Made by a program: the position numbers and the translations under genes. A stretch of 64,000 bases of DNA from the NCBI GenBank assembly GCA_035764005.1, contig DASTZZ010000099.1:25867-89866 (forward strand), given 5' to 3'. The notes beneath the pieces were generated by a model, which saw only the letters and a list, made by a program, of their open reading frames with translations, searched no databases and was not told the DNA's origin. Positions 47,452-56,294 of this stretch are shown in pieces. Numbering within the stretch: position 1 is the first letter of the stretch; each line of letters opens with the position of its first letter. Source of the DNA: Terriglobales bacterium. Lineage in GTDB: Bacteria > Acidobacteriota > Terriglobia > Terriglobales > Acidobacteriaceae.

Positions 47452-47577
47452 GGAATCCCTATTACCTATCTTTACGCTTCGAGCCTCCAGAAGCTCCGTT
47501 CGCCCTGGTGGAGCCCCGGAAAGCGTGGAGATTTATAGGGATTCCTCACCACCATAAAACGGTGGTTCGGAATGACA
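47421..47577. repeat. MITE-like inverted repeat, family B copy 2
   Basis: Ends TTGTCATTCCGAACC and GGTTCGGAATGACA are complementary, and inside lie GCGGTGAGGAATCCCTAT and ATAGGGATTCCTCACC. It matches copy 1 at 24651-24794. It lies between the convergent GT39 and DUF4015 genes and runs into the GT39 coding region. Confidence 0.87.
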
Positions 47578-47589
47578 CCAACGTCGCGG

Positions 47590-49089
47590 TTATTTTCCAG
47601 TGACCGGAGCTTGCGTCGCCTTTGCCAGTTTAAGGGTCGCCTTAGCCTGCTTCGATTGTGCTTTCAAAGCCGCCTCGGCAACAGCCGGAGCCGGACGCTT
47701 GCCGAAGTATTTGTCAGCGTGCTCTCTCATCAGCGGCATCGCGATATACGGCTTGGAGTAATCGTTGCGGGCGTTCCAAAACAGGAATCCGATGCCGCCG
47801 CGATCACGCGACGTGCTTACCTGGCGCATGATGTAATCCGGCGAATACGTCTTGGTGCGCCATGCGAATGCCTGCAGCCACGGACGCAGTACCGTGCCTG
47901 TCGGGGCTGTGATCACAGCAAAGCGGTCCATTGACTCGCCGATGAAGTGCTCGGGCGCGTCACCTGGGGCTTTGTAACCGTCCATGCCGAAGAAGTGTGA
48001 CGGATAGATCATGGGCGAGATCACATCGCAGTACTTCGCCATGCGCGTGATGTCCTGTCCGGTGTGGTTCAGATCGACGTTGCGCTGCCAGGCCATGATT
48101 CCAAACACATCGAGCGAAACCAGCACACCCTCAGGGTGAAGCTGCTGATAGGCGCGATCGAGGAAGTCGGCGATTACGTCTGCGCGCTTCCAGTCAGGAT
48201 GCGCGGTCTGAAAGTAGAACTTCGCGTCCGCCTGGTTTCCCTCTGCGGGAAAACGAACGTAGTCGAACTGAATTTCATCAGCGCCGGACTTCGCCACCCA
48301 CTTCGCCAATTCGATGTCGTATTCCTGAACTTTAGGATTCGAGCTGTCGGTCCAAACCAGCTTGCCGTTTTCGCGCCAGGGCTGACCTGTGGAACGTGAG
48401 CGAACGGCCAGTTCAGAGTGATCGCGCGCGATGTGCTCGTCGCGGAAGAGCGCGATGCGAGCAATTGCATGCATGTTCATCGAGTGCAAAAAACGGACGT
48501 ACTTGGGCAAATTCGGAATGGCGCGCCGATTGTGCGGCGCCAGTGGATGCTCGAAGGCGACATTCAGCGTGCCATCGCTGTCCTTAATATCGAATACAAC
48601 CGCGTTCCCGCCGACATCATGCCAATGCTTAACGATTGCGATTCCCTTCGCGCTTGCCGCCATTGCGCCAGTCAAATAAATCGCGCGAACTTCCTCATCC
48701 TTTGCCATTGGAACCGAGTGCTCAACCACGGGCTGTGGTTCGATGGTCGGAATCAGGAGCGTCTGGCCCTTCTTTACATAGAGCTGTTTCGGAGCGAGGT
48801 GATTCGTCTCACGAATCTGGTCTTCGAGTTCGGCCGCGAGCATTAGCGACGACTGCGATAGAAAGTGGTGCGCAATCGCGCTGACCGGCTCCGCTTTCTC
48901 GGGCGTATAAGAAATTGTGTTTGGCGGCAGAGCTTGTGTGCTTGCCGTCTTCTGTTCCGAAGCCGGAGTCGCCTGAGCCGAGGCTTGCGGCGTCGCGGCG
49001 CTGGTGGTGCTGCAGCCAAAGTTGATCGCGCAAATAAAGGCTAGAAGCGGGATAAACCGCAGGAGGCGTGAGGGGGAAGCGGAGTTCAT
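47590..49089 (-). CDS. DUF4015 (GH13-like TIM-barrel) glycosidase-like exported protein with LysM-like region
   Basis: A 499-residue protein with an N-terminal hydrophobic segment ending CAINFGCSTT, possibly a lipoprotein (the box is not perfect). A LysM-like region follows at residues ~55-125 (ISYTPEKAEPVSAIAHHFL, LYVKKGQTLLIPT). The C-terminal ~350 residues match DUF4015: VRAIYLTGAMAAS, VVFDIKDSDGTLN, EIQFDYVRFPAEG, DVFGIMAW. This barrel family is thought to act on cell-wall or other glycans. Substrate unknown. Confidence 0.88.
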   Translation of the reverse strand: MNSASPSRLLRFIPLLAFICAINFGCSTTSAATPQASAQATPASEQKTASTQALPPNTISYTPEKAEPVSAIAHHFLSQSSLMLAAELEDQIRETNHLAPKQLYVKKGQTLLIPTIEPQPVVEHSVPMAKDEEVRAIYLTGAMAASAKGIAIVKHWHDVGGNAVVFDIKDSDGTLNVAFEHPLAPHNRRAIPNLPKYVRFLHSMNMHAIARIALFRDEHIARDHSELAVRSRSTGQPWRENGKLVWTDSSNPKVQEYDIELAKWVAKSGADEIQFDYVRFPAEGNQADAKFYFQTAHPDWKRADVIADFLDRAYQQLHPEGVLVSLDVFGIMAWQRNVDLNHTGQDITRMAKYCDVISPMIYPSHFFGMDGYKAPGDAPEHFIGESMDRFAVITAPTGTVLRPWLQAFAWRTKTYSPDYIMRQVSTSRDRGGIGFLFWNARNDYSKPYIAMPLMREHADKYFGKRPAPAVAEAALKAQSKQAKATLKLAKATQAPVTGK

Positions 49090-49365
49090 TGATTTTTTTG
49101 GGTGAGTCTCTGGACTCAGGCCGGACTATAGCATTGATTCCAGAGTACCTGCTTCTGATTCGGAAACTTCAAAGTTACTAAAGGGTTGTATCTGTGTGTG
49201 GCCGAGCTGCAACGGGTGAATTTGGTGGCGAGTGACATCAGGCGATCGGCCACAGCCTGTGCAAAACTTTGACGCAACTCAACTTGGCATTTTATGTATC
49301 TGACCAAAAGAACAGTCGCTCCAATAATTGGGCGACGTGTCCCAGGGCTCATGAGGGACTCATAA

Positions 49366-50526
49366 ATGAAAACCGGTCTAAATACCGCGCTCGACCCCAC
49401 CCGACGGGGGTCGGAAGCTGAAGAATTTGAAAGAAATCTCCGCCGCAGGATCGTTGGTCAAGACGATGCCATCCAGAAAATGACCGAAATCTACCAGATG
49501 TTTTTGGCGGGGCTGAATCCTCCAGGACGTCCGGTAGGCAACCTTCTCTTTCTTGGGCCTACAGGCACGGGCAAAACGCGCGTAGTCGAAGCTGTCGCTG
49601 AGACGCTCTTCGGAGACGCACGAGCCTGCATCAAGATCGACTGCGCCGAGTTTCAACACAGCCACGAGATTGCCAAGCTTATCGGCTCGCCTCCAGGATA
49701 CCTTGGACATCGCGAAACCCATCCGTTGTTGACTCAAGAGGCGCTGAATCAATGGCATACGGAAAAGCTCCGGCTCTCGCTGTTGCTGTTCGACGAGATT
49801 GAGAAGGCGAGCGACTCACTTTGGCAGTTGCTGCTGGGAATCCTTGATAAGGCGACACTTACGCTCGGTGATAACCGCCGTGTCGATCTCTCACAATGCG
49901 TGATCGTCATGACGTCGAACCTGGGTGCAGGCGAGATGAGTGAGCTGATCACCGGCGGGCTCGGATTCGGACAGAAGCCAAGCCAAGTCGATGCCAGGCT
50001 CGACGACAAAATCACCCGCACCGCGACCGAAGCTGCGCGACGGAAGTTCTCGCCCGAGTTCATGAACCGCATCGACAAGACGGTTGTCTTCAAGACGCTC
50101 AAGCCTGAGCACCTGGAGCAGATCCTCGAAATCGAACTGGGCATGGTTCAGCAGAGAATCCTGCAGGCCACCGGCAACGCGCAGTTTGTATTTAGCTGCA
50201 CGTCTCGGGTAAAGAAGTTCCTGCTGCAGGAAGGCACCGATAATAAATACGGCGCTCGCCACCTGAAGCGCGCAATCGAGAAGAATGTCGTGTTCCCATT
50301 AGCGAACCTGGTTGCGACTGGGCAGCTTAAGCTCGGAGACTTCGTCCGCATCGACATGCAGGACGGAAGACTCTCATTCGTGAAAGAAGCCGAAGGTGCA
50401 TTGGTTCCCGTTCTGCTCGAAAAGTATGGACAGGAGATTGGAACAGCAGCAAGCGCTTCAGCTCGGGGAGCAAGAACCGCTGCAGCAAAGCGCGACTTCG
50501 GACCATCGAGTCTGCTCGATAAGTAA
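49366..50526 (+). CDS. Solo Clp/Hsp100 D2-like AAA+ ATPase
   Basis: A 386-residue single-AAA+ protein. RIVGQDDAI near the start, Walker A GPTGTGKT, SPPGYLGH (pore loop), Walker B LLLFDEIEKA, sensor-1 VMTSNLG and sensor-2 KYGARHLKRAIE resemble the D2 domain of ClpA/B. The Hsp100 N-domain, D1 and the middle domain are absent, and there is no ClpX-type zinc finger. It could be a disaggregase-like or adaptor ATPase. A terminator follows. No protease gene is adjacent. Confidence 0.9.
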   Translation: MKTGLNTALDPTRRGSEAEEFERNLRRRIVGQDDAIQKMTEIYQMFLAGLNPPGRPVGNLLFLGPTGTGKTRVVEAVAETLFGDARACIKIDCAEFQHSHEIAKLIGSPPGYLGHRETHPLLTQEALNQWHTEKLRLSLLLFDEIEKASDSLWQLLLGILDKATLTLGDNRRVDLSQCVIVMTSNLGAGEMSELITGGLGFGQKPSQVDARLDDKITRTATEAARRKFSPEFMNRIDKTVVFKTLKPEHLEQILEIELGMVQQRILQATGNAQFVFSCTSRVKKFLLQEGTDNKYGARHLKRAIEKNVVFPLANLVATGQLKLGDFVRIDMQDGRLSFVKEAEGALVPVLLEKYGQEIGTAASASARGARTAAAKRDFGPSSLLDK

Positions 50527-50544
50527 GAGCGTCAACCATTAGAC

Positions 50545-50574
50545 GCAAAGGGAAGCCTGGCGGCTTCCCTTTGC
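50545..50574. terminator. Bidirectional hairpin terminator
   Basis: GCAAAGGGAAGCC, loop TGGC, GGCTTCCCTTTGC: a 13-base perfect stem followed by TTCT. It serves the AAA+ gene and lies beyond the end of the convergent Mpo1-like gene. Confidence 0.8.
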
Positions 50575-50648
50575 TTCTACAGCAGGCTCTTCTGTCGAGC
50601 TTTCGCAAACGATTCTTATTGCATCCCGTGGCATCCCGGCAATCAATG

Positions 50649-50969
50649 TCATGTTTTGCCTTTCCGCGTGAGTCGGCCACTCAGCATTAGCCCCAGCATG
50701 CGGAAGTCGCTGATGAACGACCACCAGGGATGCCCAAACGTCGCAGGCTTATTCCCTTCAATCAGGAAGTGACCTGTCCACGCAAAGCCATACGCAATGG
50801 GAATCCAAAGAAGAGCCCAAACGTAGTGCCCAGTCGCTAAAGCGATCACAAAAACGGCGAGTCCAAGGATAGTGCCGCAAGCATGCATGACACGGTTGCC
50901 GGCTTTCGAGTGCTGCTCGAGATAAAACGCGAAGAACTCGTCGTAGGTGGAGAACTGAGAATCTTTCAT
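50649..50969 (-). CDS. Mpo1-like (DUF962) membrane protein
   Basis: A 106-residue protein with AGGAC before the ATG. It carries EFFAFYLEQHSKAGNRVMH (His-rich), two hydrophobic helices and AWTGHFLIEGNKPATFGHPW, the conserved His set of Mpo1/DUF962 2-hydroxy-fatty-acid dioxygenases. Probably iron-dependent and membrane-bound. It lies downstream of thiG, 21 bases after its stop. Confidence 0.88.
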   Translation of the reverse strand: MKDSQFSTYDEFFAFYLEQHSKAGNRVMHACGTILGLAVFVIALATGHYVWALLWIPIAYGFAWTGHFLIEGNKPATFGHPWWSFISDFRMLGLMLSGRLTRKGKT

Positions 50970-50990
50970 CGAGTCCTGGTATTGGATCGC

Positions 50991-51761
50991 TTAGCGAACT
51001 ACGCCTTCGAGAGGTGAACTCGCAGTAGCATACAGCTTCTTCGGCATGCGTCCAGCTAAATAAGCGCTGCGACCAGCGATCACCGCGTGCTGCATAGCTT
51101 CAGCCATAAGCACCGGATCTTCGGCATTCGCGATTGCGGTATTCATCAAGACGGCGTCAGCTCCAAGCTCCATGGCAACGGTCGCGTCCGATGCTGTGCC
51201 GACGCCGGCATCAACGATGAGAGGAATGTCGATGATCATCTCGCGCAAAATGCGAATGGTCGCGGAATTCTGAATGCCGAGACCACTACCGATCGGTGCT
51301 CCCAAGGGCATGATTGCGCTGGCCCCGGCGTCAAGCAGTCTTTTTGCGACCACTACATCATCGGAGGTGTAAGGAAGAACCGTGAATCCTTCTTTCACCA
51401 GAGTGCGCGTGGCTTCGATGGTCGCCTGCACATCGGGAAACAGAGTTTTCTGATCGCCGATCACTTCAACCTTCACCCACTCTGATAAGCCCACTTCGCG
51501 ACCAAGCATCGCCGTTCGGATGGCTTCATCGGCGGTGTAACAACCTGCGGTATTCGGCAAGAGAAAGTAACGCTGAGGATCGATGAAGTCGAGTAAAGAC
51601 TCTTTAGTGCGGTCAAGATTCACTCGTCGCACAGCAACAGTGACGATCTCCGCGCCAGACGCGTCGATCGCGCGACGCGTCTGCTCGCCATTCTTGTATT
51701 TTCCCGTTCCGACGATGAGGCGCGAATTGAAGGCGCGTCCGGCAATGACCAGTTCGTCCAT
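50991..51761 (-). CDS. thiG: Thiazole synthase
   Basis: A 256-residue enzyme from the ATG at 51761; an upstream TTG-type extension into the repeat is unlikely. It has the N-terminal [19 protein letters not shown], Schiff-base Lys in WVKVEVIGD, and phosphate-binding [11 protein letters not shown] and [10 protein letters not shown]. It forms the thiazole part of thiamine with ThiS, ThiF and a dehydroglycine source. No other thi gene and no TPP riboswitch was seen nearby. Confidence 0.94.
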   Translation of the reverse strand: MDELVIAGRAFNSRLIVGTGKYKNGEQTRRAIDASGAEIVTVAVRRVNLDRTKESLLDFIDPQRYFLLPNTAGCYTADEAIRTAMLGREVGLSEWVKVEVIGDQKTLFPDVQATIEATRTLVKEGFTVLPYTSDDVVVAKRLLDAGASAIMPLGAPIGSGLGIQNSATIRILREMIIDIPLIVDAGVGTASDATVAMELGADAVLMNTAIANAEDPVLMAEAMQHAVIAGRSAYLAGRMPKKLYATASSPLEGVVR

Positions 51762-51787
51762 GAGGAGATTGTAAAGCTTTCGAAGGC

Positions 51788-51818
51788 AGCACTCAGCAAT
51801 CAGCACTCAGCAATCAGC
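51788..51818. repeat. Left inverted-repeat arm of IVP cassette
   Basis: AGCACTCAGCAATC occurs twice in tandem, then AGC. It is complementary in part to the right arm at 52310-52328. Confidence 0.7.
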
Positions 51819-51911
51819 GAATGAGAGTCAGAGGTCAGGACTTAAATTACCGACAAATGCAGGGGCTCTTAAAGTAGAATTTCGCGGCTAAATCCTGATT
51901 GTGGAGATTCA

Positions 51912-52300
51912 ATGCAAGACTTTCGACGTCTGGACGTTTGGCAAAAAGCCCACCGGCTGACATTGGAGATTTACCGGCTCACCAAGAATTTTCCATTGGA
52001 CGAGCGATTTGGCCTCACAAGTCAAATGCGCCGCTGTTCGACCTCGATGCTGCAAACATTTCAGAGGGATGCGGAAGGGGTAGTAATGCCGATTTTCACC
52101 GCTTCCTTCAGATGGCCATGGGCTCAGCCTCCGAGCTTGAATATCATCTGCTGCTCTCTCGCGATCTTGGCTACTTAGCCGACGGAGAACACGCACCCTT
52201 GCACGAAAAGGGGATTGAAGTGAAAAGAATGCTCACGGCTCTTCTGAGCAAAGTTGAGCGCGATCAAAGCAAAAGTGGATTGGCCAATCGAGCAAATTAG
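51912..52300 (+). pseudogene. Four-helix-bundle (23S rRNA intervening-sequence) protein, frameshifted
   Basis: The N-terminal half from the ATG at 51912 (MQDFRRLDVWQKAHRL, FGLTSQMRRCSTS) matches the four-helix-bundle/IVP family. At about 52050 the match moves to the next frame, where AANISEGCGRGSNADFHRFL and MGSASELEYHLLLSRDLGYL continue it to the TAG at 52300. The family normally reads TSIPxNIAEGCGRG without a break, so one base seems to be missing at 52048-52056. A sequencing error would restore a normal ~129-residue protein. It is flanked by AGCACTCAGC-type inverted repeats. Confidence 0.85.
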
Positions 52301-52309
52301 CGTCTGAAT

Positions 52310-52328
52310 GCTGAGTGCTGAGTGCTGA
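52310..52328. repeat. Right inverted-repeat arm of IVP cassette
   Basis: GCTGAGTGCTGAGTGCTGA, a 7-base unit in tandem, complementary to the AGCACTCAGC of the left arm. It begins 10 bases after the pseudogene stop. Confidence 0.7.
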
Positions 52329-52338
52329 CAGCTCTTTT

Positions 52339-54468
52339 CTAGCTTGTCTCATTCCACAGAAACGCCAGCTCGTCCGCTGTGTCGTTCACAAGCTGTTGGA
52401 TTGAGACGCCCGCGCTATGCCCGGCCTTCGTTTCATAATGCAGCAGCACGGGGCGATCGCTGGCGTCGTCGGCCTGAAGTTCGGCGGTCATCTTACGAGC
52501 GTGTAGGGGAGCTACGCGTGTATCTGAGTCTCCCGTGTTCAGCATGATTGCCGGGTATTTCGTTCCGGGTTTGACGTTCTGGTAGGGCGAATACTTGATC
52601 AGATAATCGTACTGCTCAGGATTTTCAGCCGAGCCGTATTCCGACGTCCACCAGCGGCCCACCAGGAACTTCTGGAAGCGAATCATGTCGAGCAGTGGGT
52701 AGCCTACCCATACGGCGCCGAACAGGTCGGGACGCTGAGTGAGCGCGGCGCCCATCAGGAGGCCGCCGTTGGAACGTCCGCGAATCGCGAGATGCTTCGA
52801 TGTCGTGTATTTATTGCTGATCAGATACTCAGCCGCAGCATAGAAATCGTCGAAGACGTTCTGTTTCTTTTCAAACATTCCCGCCTTGTGCCATGCTTCT
52901 CCGTACTCGCCTCCGCCGCGCAGGTTTGGTTGCGCGTAGAAGCCGCCCTGTTCCATCCACCACGCGAACTCGGGATCCCAATGCGCAGTCATGGGAATCA
53001 GGAAGCCGCCATAGGCGAACATTAACGTGGGCGCCTTGCCGTCCCGCTTCAGGCCTTTTTTCGATGCGATGAACATTGGTACGCGTGTTCCGTCTTTGGA
53101 GTTGTAGAAGACCTGCTTCACTTCATATTGATCGGAGTTGAATGGAACTTTCGGTTTTGCGAATACTTCAGTTTTTCCGCTGGCAACGTCGTAGTGATAA
53201 ACCGCAGGTGGGATGTTGAAGGACTCGAAGGTATAGAAGCCGTGGTTGGAATCCTCTCGCCCATGAACTTCGGACGCTGAGCCCAAAGCGGGGTAAGAGA
53301 TCGTTCCGACCTGCTTGCCATCGAGAGTAAAGATGCGAGTTTGGGTAACTACATCATGCAGGCCAGTGGCGAAAAGCTTGCCGCCGATGATCGAAATTCC
53401 TGAGATTACGTCTTTGCTTTCGGGAACGACCGTTTGCCACTTGTCGGTGGCAGGATCTGCGATGCTGACTTTTATTACCCGGTAGTTGTCAGCCTGATAG
53501 TCGGTCAAAACATACAGATCGTCCTGGTAATTTATCGGAGTAAAGCGGCTGTCGATGCCGTGAATCACTTCCCGAATTGGAGCATCGGCGGTCCGCACAT
53601 CTTTGACATAGATGTCTTCCCGTTTGGCGGGAACCCCGTGTGACACGCCAATGACGAGATAGCGTCCGTTCTGCGTCACCTGAGCGCTGATCAGTTCCAT
53701 TTGGCCGAATTTTTCGCCATTGAACTCCTTGCCGAAGACAAGCTGATCGGAATCCACAGGCTGTCCGATGCGGTGGTAATAGACGAGCGTCCCCGTTGGC
53801 TCGAATTTTGAGTAATAAATGCCCTGCTTATCCGGCGCGAGACTCACGCTGCCGTAGCGTGCCCTCGGAAGCACGTCCGACAGCTCTTTCCGATTTGGAA
53901 CATCCATCAAATGGACCGTCTGTTCGTCGGCGCCGCCCTCGCGAATGCCGTAGACGAGAAGCTGAGCGTCATCAGATACATCGTTGATGTGAACGGAAGT
54001 GTTCTGATCTGCGCTCAGCTTCGTTGCGTCGATGAGCCGCTCGTCGCTTCCGTGCAGCCCTTTGCGGAAGTAGATTGATGCCTGGTTCTCGTCCGGCAGA
54101 CGTTTGTTGTAGAAGTACGTGTCACTGCGCTCGACCGGAACTCCTATGGTTTCCACGTGATGAAGCTCCGTGAGCCGCTTCACGATCTCCGGACGAATCT
54201 TTACTTGCGACAGGTATTGCTCGGTATAGTGCATTTGCTGATCGATCCAGGCGCGCGTGTCCGGACTGTTCTGATCTTCGAGCCAACGATAGTTGTCGGT
54301 AAGCGTGTGGCCGGAGACTTCGTCTGTAACCGGCTTCACCTCTGTTGCAGGAGGTGGCGGAAGAAGGATGCCGTGAGCGCCTCGAACTTCTTTCTTGGAG
54401 GGAATGTCAGCCGCAATCAGGGCCATGGACGCAATCAGAGTCAACGCAAGGAAGACCAGGATTTTCAT
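52339..54468 (-). CDS. Prolyl oligopeptidase (S9A family)
   Basis: A 709-residue exported protein (signal LVFLALTLIASMALIAA). An N-terminal beta-propeller (~75-430) is followed by the alpha/beta hydrolase domain with nucleophile GRSNGG, Asp in GDSDTRV and His in AGHSAG. It cleaves short proline-containing peptides; the signal peptide suggests periplasmic action. Its length is typical of the family. Confidence 0.94.
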   Translation of the reverse strand: MKILVFLALTLIASMALIAADIPSKKEVRGAHGILLPPPPATEVKPVTDEVSGHTLTDNYRWLEDQNSPDTRAWIDQQMHYTEQYLSQVKIRPEIVKRLTELHHVETIGVPVERSDTYFYNKRLPDENQASIYFRKGLHGSDERLIDATKLSADQNTSVHINDVSDDAQLLVYGIREGGADEQTVHLMDVPNRKELSDVLPRARYGSVSLAPDKQGIYYSKFEPTGTLVYYHRIGQPVDSDQLVFGKEFNGEKFGQMELISAQVTQNGRYLVIGVSHGVPAKREDIYVKDVRTADAPIREVIHGIDSRFTPINYQDDLYVLTDYQADNYRVIKVSIADPATDKWQTVVPESKDVISGISIIGGKLFATGLHDVVTQTRIFTLDGKQVGTISYPALGSASEVHGREDSNHGFYTFESFNIPPAVYHYDVASGKTEVFAKPKVPFNSDQYEVKQVFYNSKDGTRVPMFIASKKGLKRDGKAPTLMFAYGGFLIPMTAHWDPEFAWWMEQGGFYAQPNLRGGGEYGEAWHKAGMFEKKQNVFDDFYAAAEYLISNKYTTSKHLAIRGRSNGGLLMGAALTQRPDLFGAVWVGYPLLDMIRFQKFLVGRWWTSEYGSAENPEQYDYLIKYSPYQNVKPGTKYPAIMLNTGDSDTRVAPLHARKMTAELQADDASDRPVLLHYETKAGHSAGVSIQQLVNDTADELAFLWNETS

Positions 54469-54548
54469 GCGAAAAGTTGTAACACGAGGCGGCGTATTCG
54501 TGCTTTAGGGGGCAATTAGTTCCGGGGAAAATACGATTTAGCCTGAGG

Positions 54549-54956
54549 TCACCCCGCCTTGCGCAGTGGTGTTGATTTGTGCGGGCGGCCGTGGCTTTTG
54601 GCGGTTCTCAGCTTGTTTTCGAGAAATTCGCGCAAAGCGACAGCATTGTTGTGTTCCTGATCATGCGAGCTGTAAACGAGCGTCAGCCGACTCGGCGCGT
54701 TTTCAATTAGGGCATGCCAGCTTTCTGCATTCGCGCTCAGTTCGGCGAAATAGCGCTTGCGGAATTCACTCCATTTTTCAGGATCGTGGTTGAACCACTT
54801 GCGCAATGGAGTGCTCGGCGCGACATCTTTCATCCATGCATCGAGGTGCAGCGCTTCTTTTTTTACTCCGCGGGGCCAGAGGCGCTCGACGAGAATACGC
54901 TTACCGTCTGATTTGGCTGCCGGTTCATATGCTCGTTTAAGAAGAATTTCTGTCAT
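54549..54956 (-). CDS. DUF488 (YeaO-like) family protein
   Basis: A 135-residue protein with GGAG before the ATG. The conserved core is ILVERLWPRGVKKEALHLD, WMKDVAPSTPLRKWF and LTLVYSSHDQEHNNA. The family is widespread; members are cytoplasmic and of unknown function. The gene lies between the hemolysin-type transporter and the oligopeptidase, all on the minus strand. Confidence 0.88.
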   Translation of the reverse strand: MTEILLKRAYEPAAKSDGKRILVERLWPRGVKKEALHLDAWMKDVAPSTPLRKWFNHDPEKWSEFRKRYFAELSANAESWHALIENAPSRLTLVYSSHDQEHNNAVALREFLENKLRTAKSHGRPHKSTPLRKAG

Positions 54957-55004
54957 AGGTACTCCATCCAGCTAGAAGAGTCTGAAATGCGATCGAGACC
55001 GCTT

Positions 55005-56294
55005 CTACTGGCGATCTCCGATTGCCATTCGCGGTTGTGTTTCTGTCGGCAATTCCATTTTGGTCACCCGCACGGTTTCAATGCGACGATCCGTGGAAGC
55101 CAGCACTTCAAATCTAAGATGCTGATGCTCGAAGCTCTCGCCCGGCTGAGGAATGCGCCCGGCAATTTCACTGACCAGTCCTCCGACGGTAGTTGCTTCA
55201 ACGTCGTCAATGCGGAATTGAAACAGTTCCTCGAGTTTGTCCAGGTCCGTAGCTCCGGAAAGCCGATATGAATTCTGGTTTTCACGAATCACGTCAGCGC
55301 GTTTTTCGTGCTCGCCGGCAATGTCTCCGACGATCTCTTCCAGCATGTCCTCCAGGGTGACCAGGCCCGCCACGCCGCCGTATTCATCGATGGCAATCGC
55401 CATCTGCACCTTCTCGCGCTGCATCTCGCGCAACAGCTGGCTGACCTTTTTCATTTCGGGGACGAACTGCACGGGCCGCATCAGCTTGGCGACGGTCTCG
55501 GTGCGCGCGTCAGCATCTGTAATTTGCAGGATATCTTGTGCGAAGACGATGCCCTGCATGTGGTCGAGATCGGGATCGTACACCGGCACGCGCGAGTGCG
55601 GGCGCCGCTTTAACAAATCTGTGAGCTGCTCCACGGTTGTGCTGGCCGGAACCGCGAGCATATCCGGTCGCGCAGTCATCACCTCACGCACGATCTTGTC
55701 GCCGAACTCGACGACGGACTGAATCAATTCGCGATCGCTTTCTTCGAGAATGCCCTCTTCGGTGCCGGCCTCGAGCAGCGCATCCACTGCCTCCGACGGA
55801 TGCTCCGGGTCTTGGGGTTCCTGCGTGTCCGCCAGCGCCGCGACCGACATGCTGAATCCAAGCACGATCGTGATCGGCAGAGCCACCCAGATCAGAATTT
55901 TCAGAATAGGAATCAGACGGGCGAGCCAATCTCCACGAGTGCGAATAAATAGTACGTAGGGCAGCAACCGATTGAAGACCACAATGATCAGTACGATTGC
56001 GATAGCGGCCTGTGCTATCTCCGCCCAGCTCCATCGCCCGTCCAGAAAAGTGGCATACCCGATGAGCAGTGCTATAGCCGCGGTGCAGAGCTGAGCCAAC
56101 AACTGCATGGAGAGCGCAACACGCGATGTGCCGACTCCCATTTTGGATTCGACACGATGCTCATAGCTGGCGATGTTCTCTTCGAATTCACGCGAAAGGA
56201 TCTTGCCTTTCTCCGCGTAGACGCGCTCGACATACGACACCAGCGTCAGCAAGGCGGAAAGAACAGCGAGCGCGATGACGATAGCGAGAATCAT
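55005..56294 (-). CDS. CorC/HlyC hemolysin-family (CNNM-like) membrane protein
   Basis: A 429-residue protein. An N-terminal DUF21 membrane domain (LAVLSALLTLVSYVERVY, LCTAAIALLIGYATF), two CBS domains (REVMTARPDMLAVPAS, IVFAQDILQI, MAIAIDEYGGVAGLVTLED) and a C-terminal CorC-HlyC domain (IGDIAGEHEK, VGGLVSEIAGRIPQPGE). Such proteins export magnesium or cobalt. The ATG overlaps the TGA of ybeY (ATGA), a coupling that exists only because ybeY reads through a repeat element. Confidence 0.92.
   Translation of the reverse strand: MILAIVIALAVLSALLTLVSYVERVYAEKGKILSREFEENIASYEHRVESKMGVGTSRVALSMQLLAQLCTAAIALLIGYATFLDGRWSWAEIAQAAIAIVLIIVVFNRLLPYVLFIRTRGDWLARLIPILKILIWVALPITIVLGFSMSVAALADTQEPQDPEHPSEAVDALLEAGTEEGILEESDRELIQSVVEFGDKIVREVMTARPDMLAVPASTTVEQLTDLLKRRPHSRVPVYDPDLDHMQGIVFAQDILQITDADARTETVAKLMRPVQFVPEMKKVSQLLREMQREKVQMAIAIDEYGGVAGLVTLEDMLEEIVGDIAGEHEKRADVIRENQNSYRLSGATDLDKLEELFQFRIDDVEATTVGGLVSEIAGRIPQPGESFEHQHLRFEVLASTDRRIETVRVTKMELPTETQPRMAIGDRQ

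Noticed and set aside
51762..51911. TPP riboswitch before thiG
   Set aside because: The upstream region contains only the repeat arm and no THI-box core (CTGAGA with its stems) was seen.
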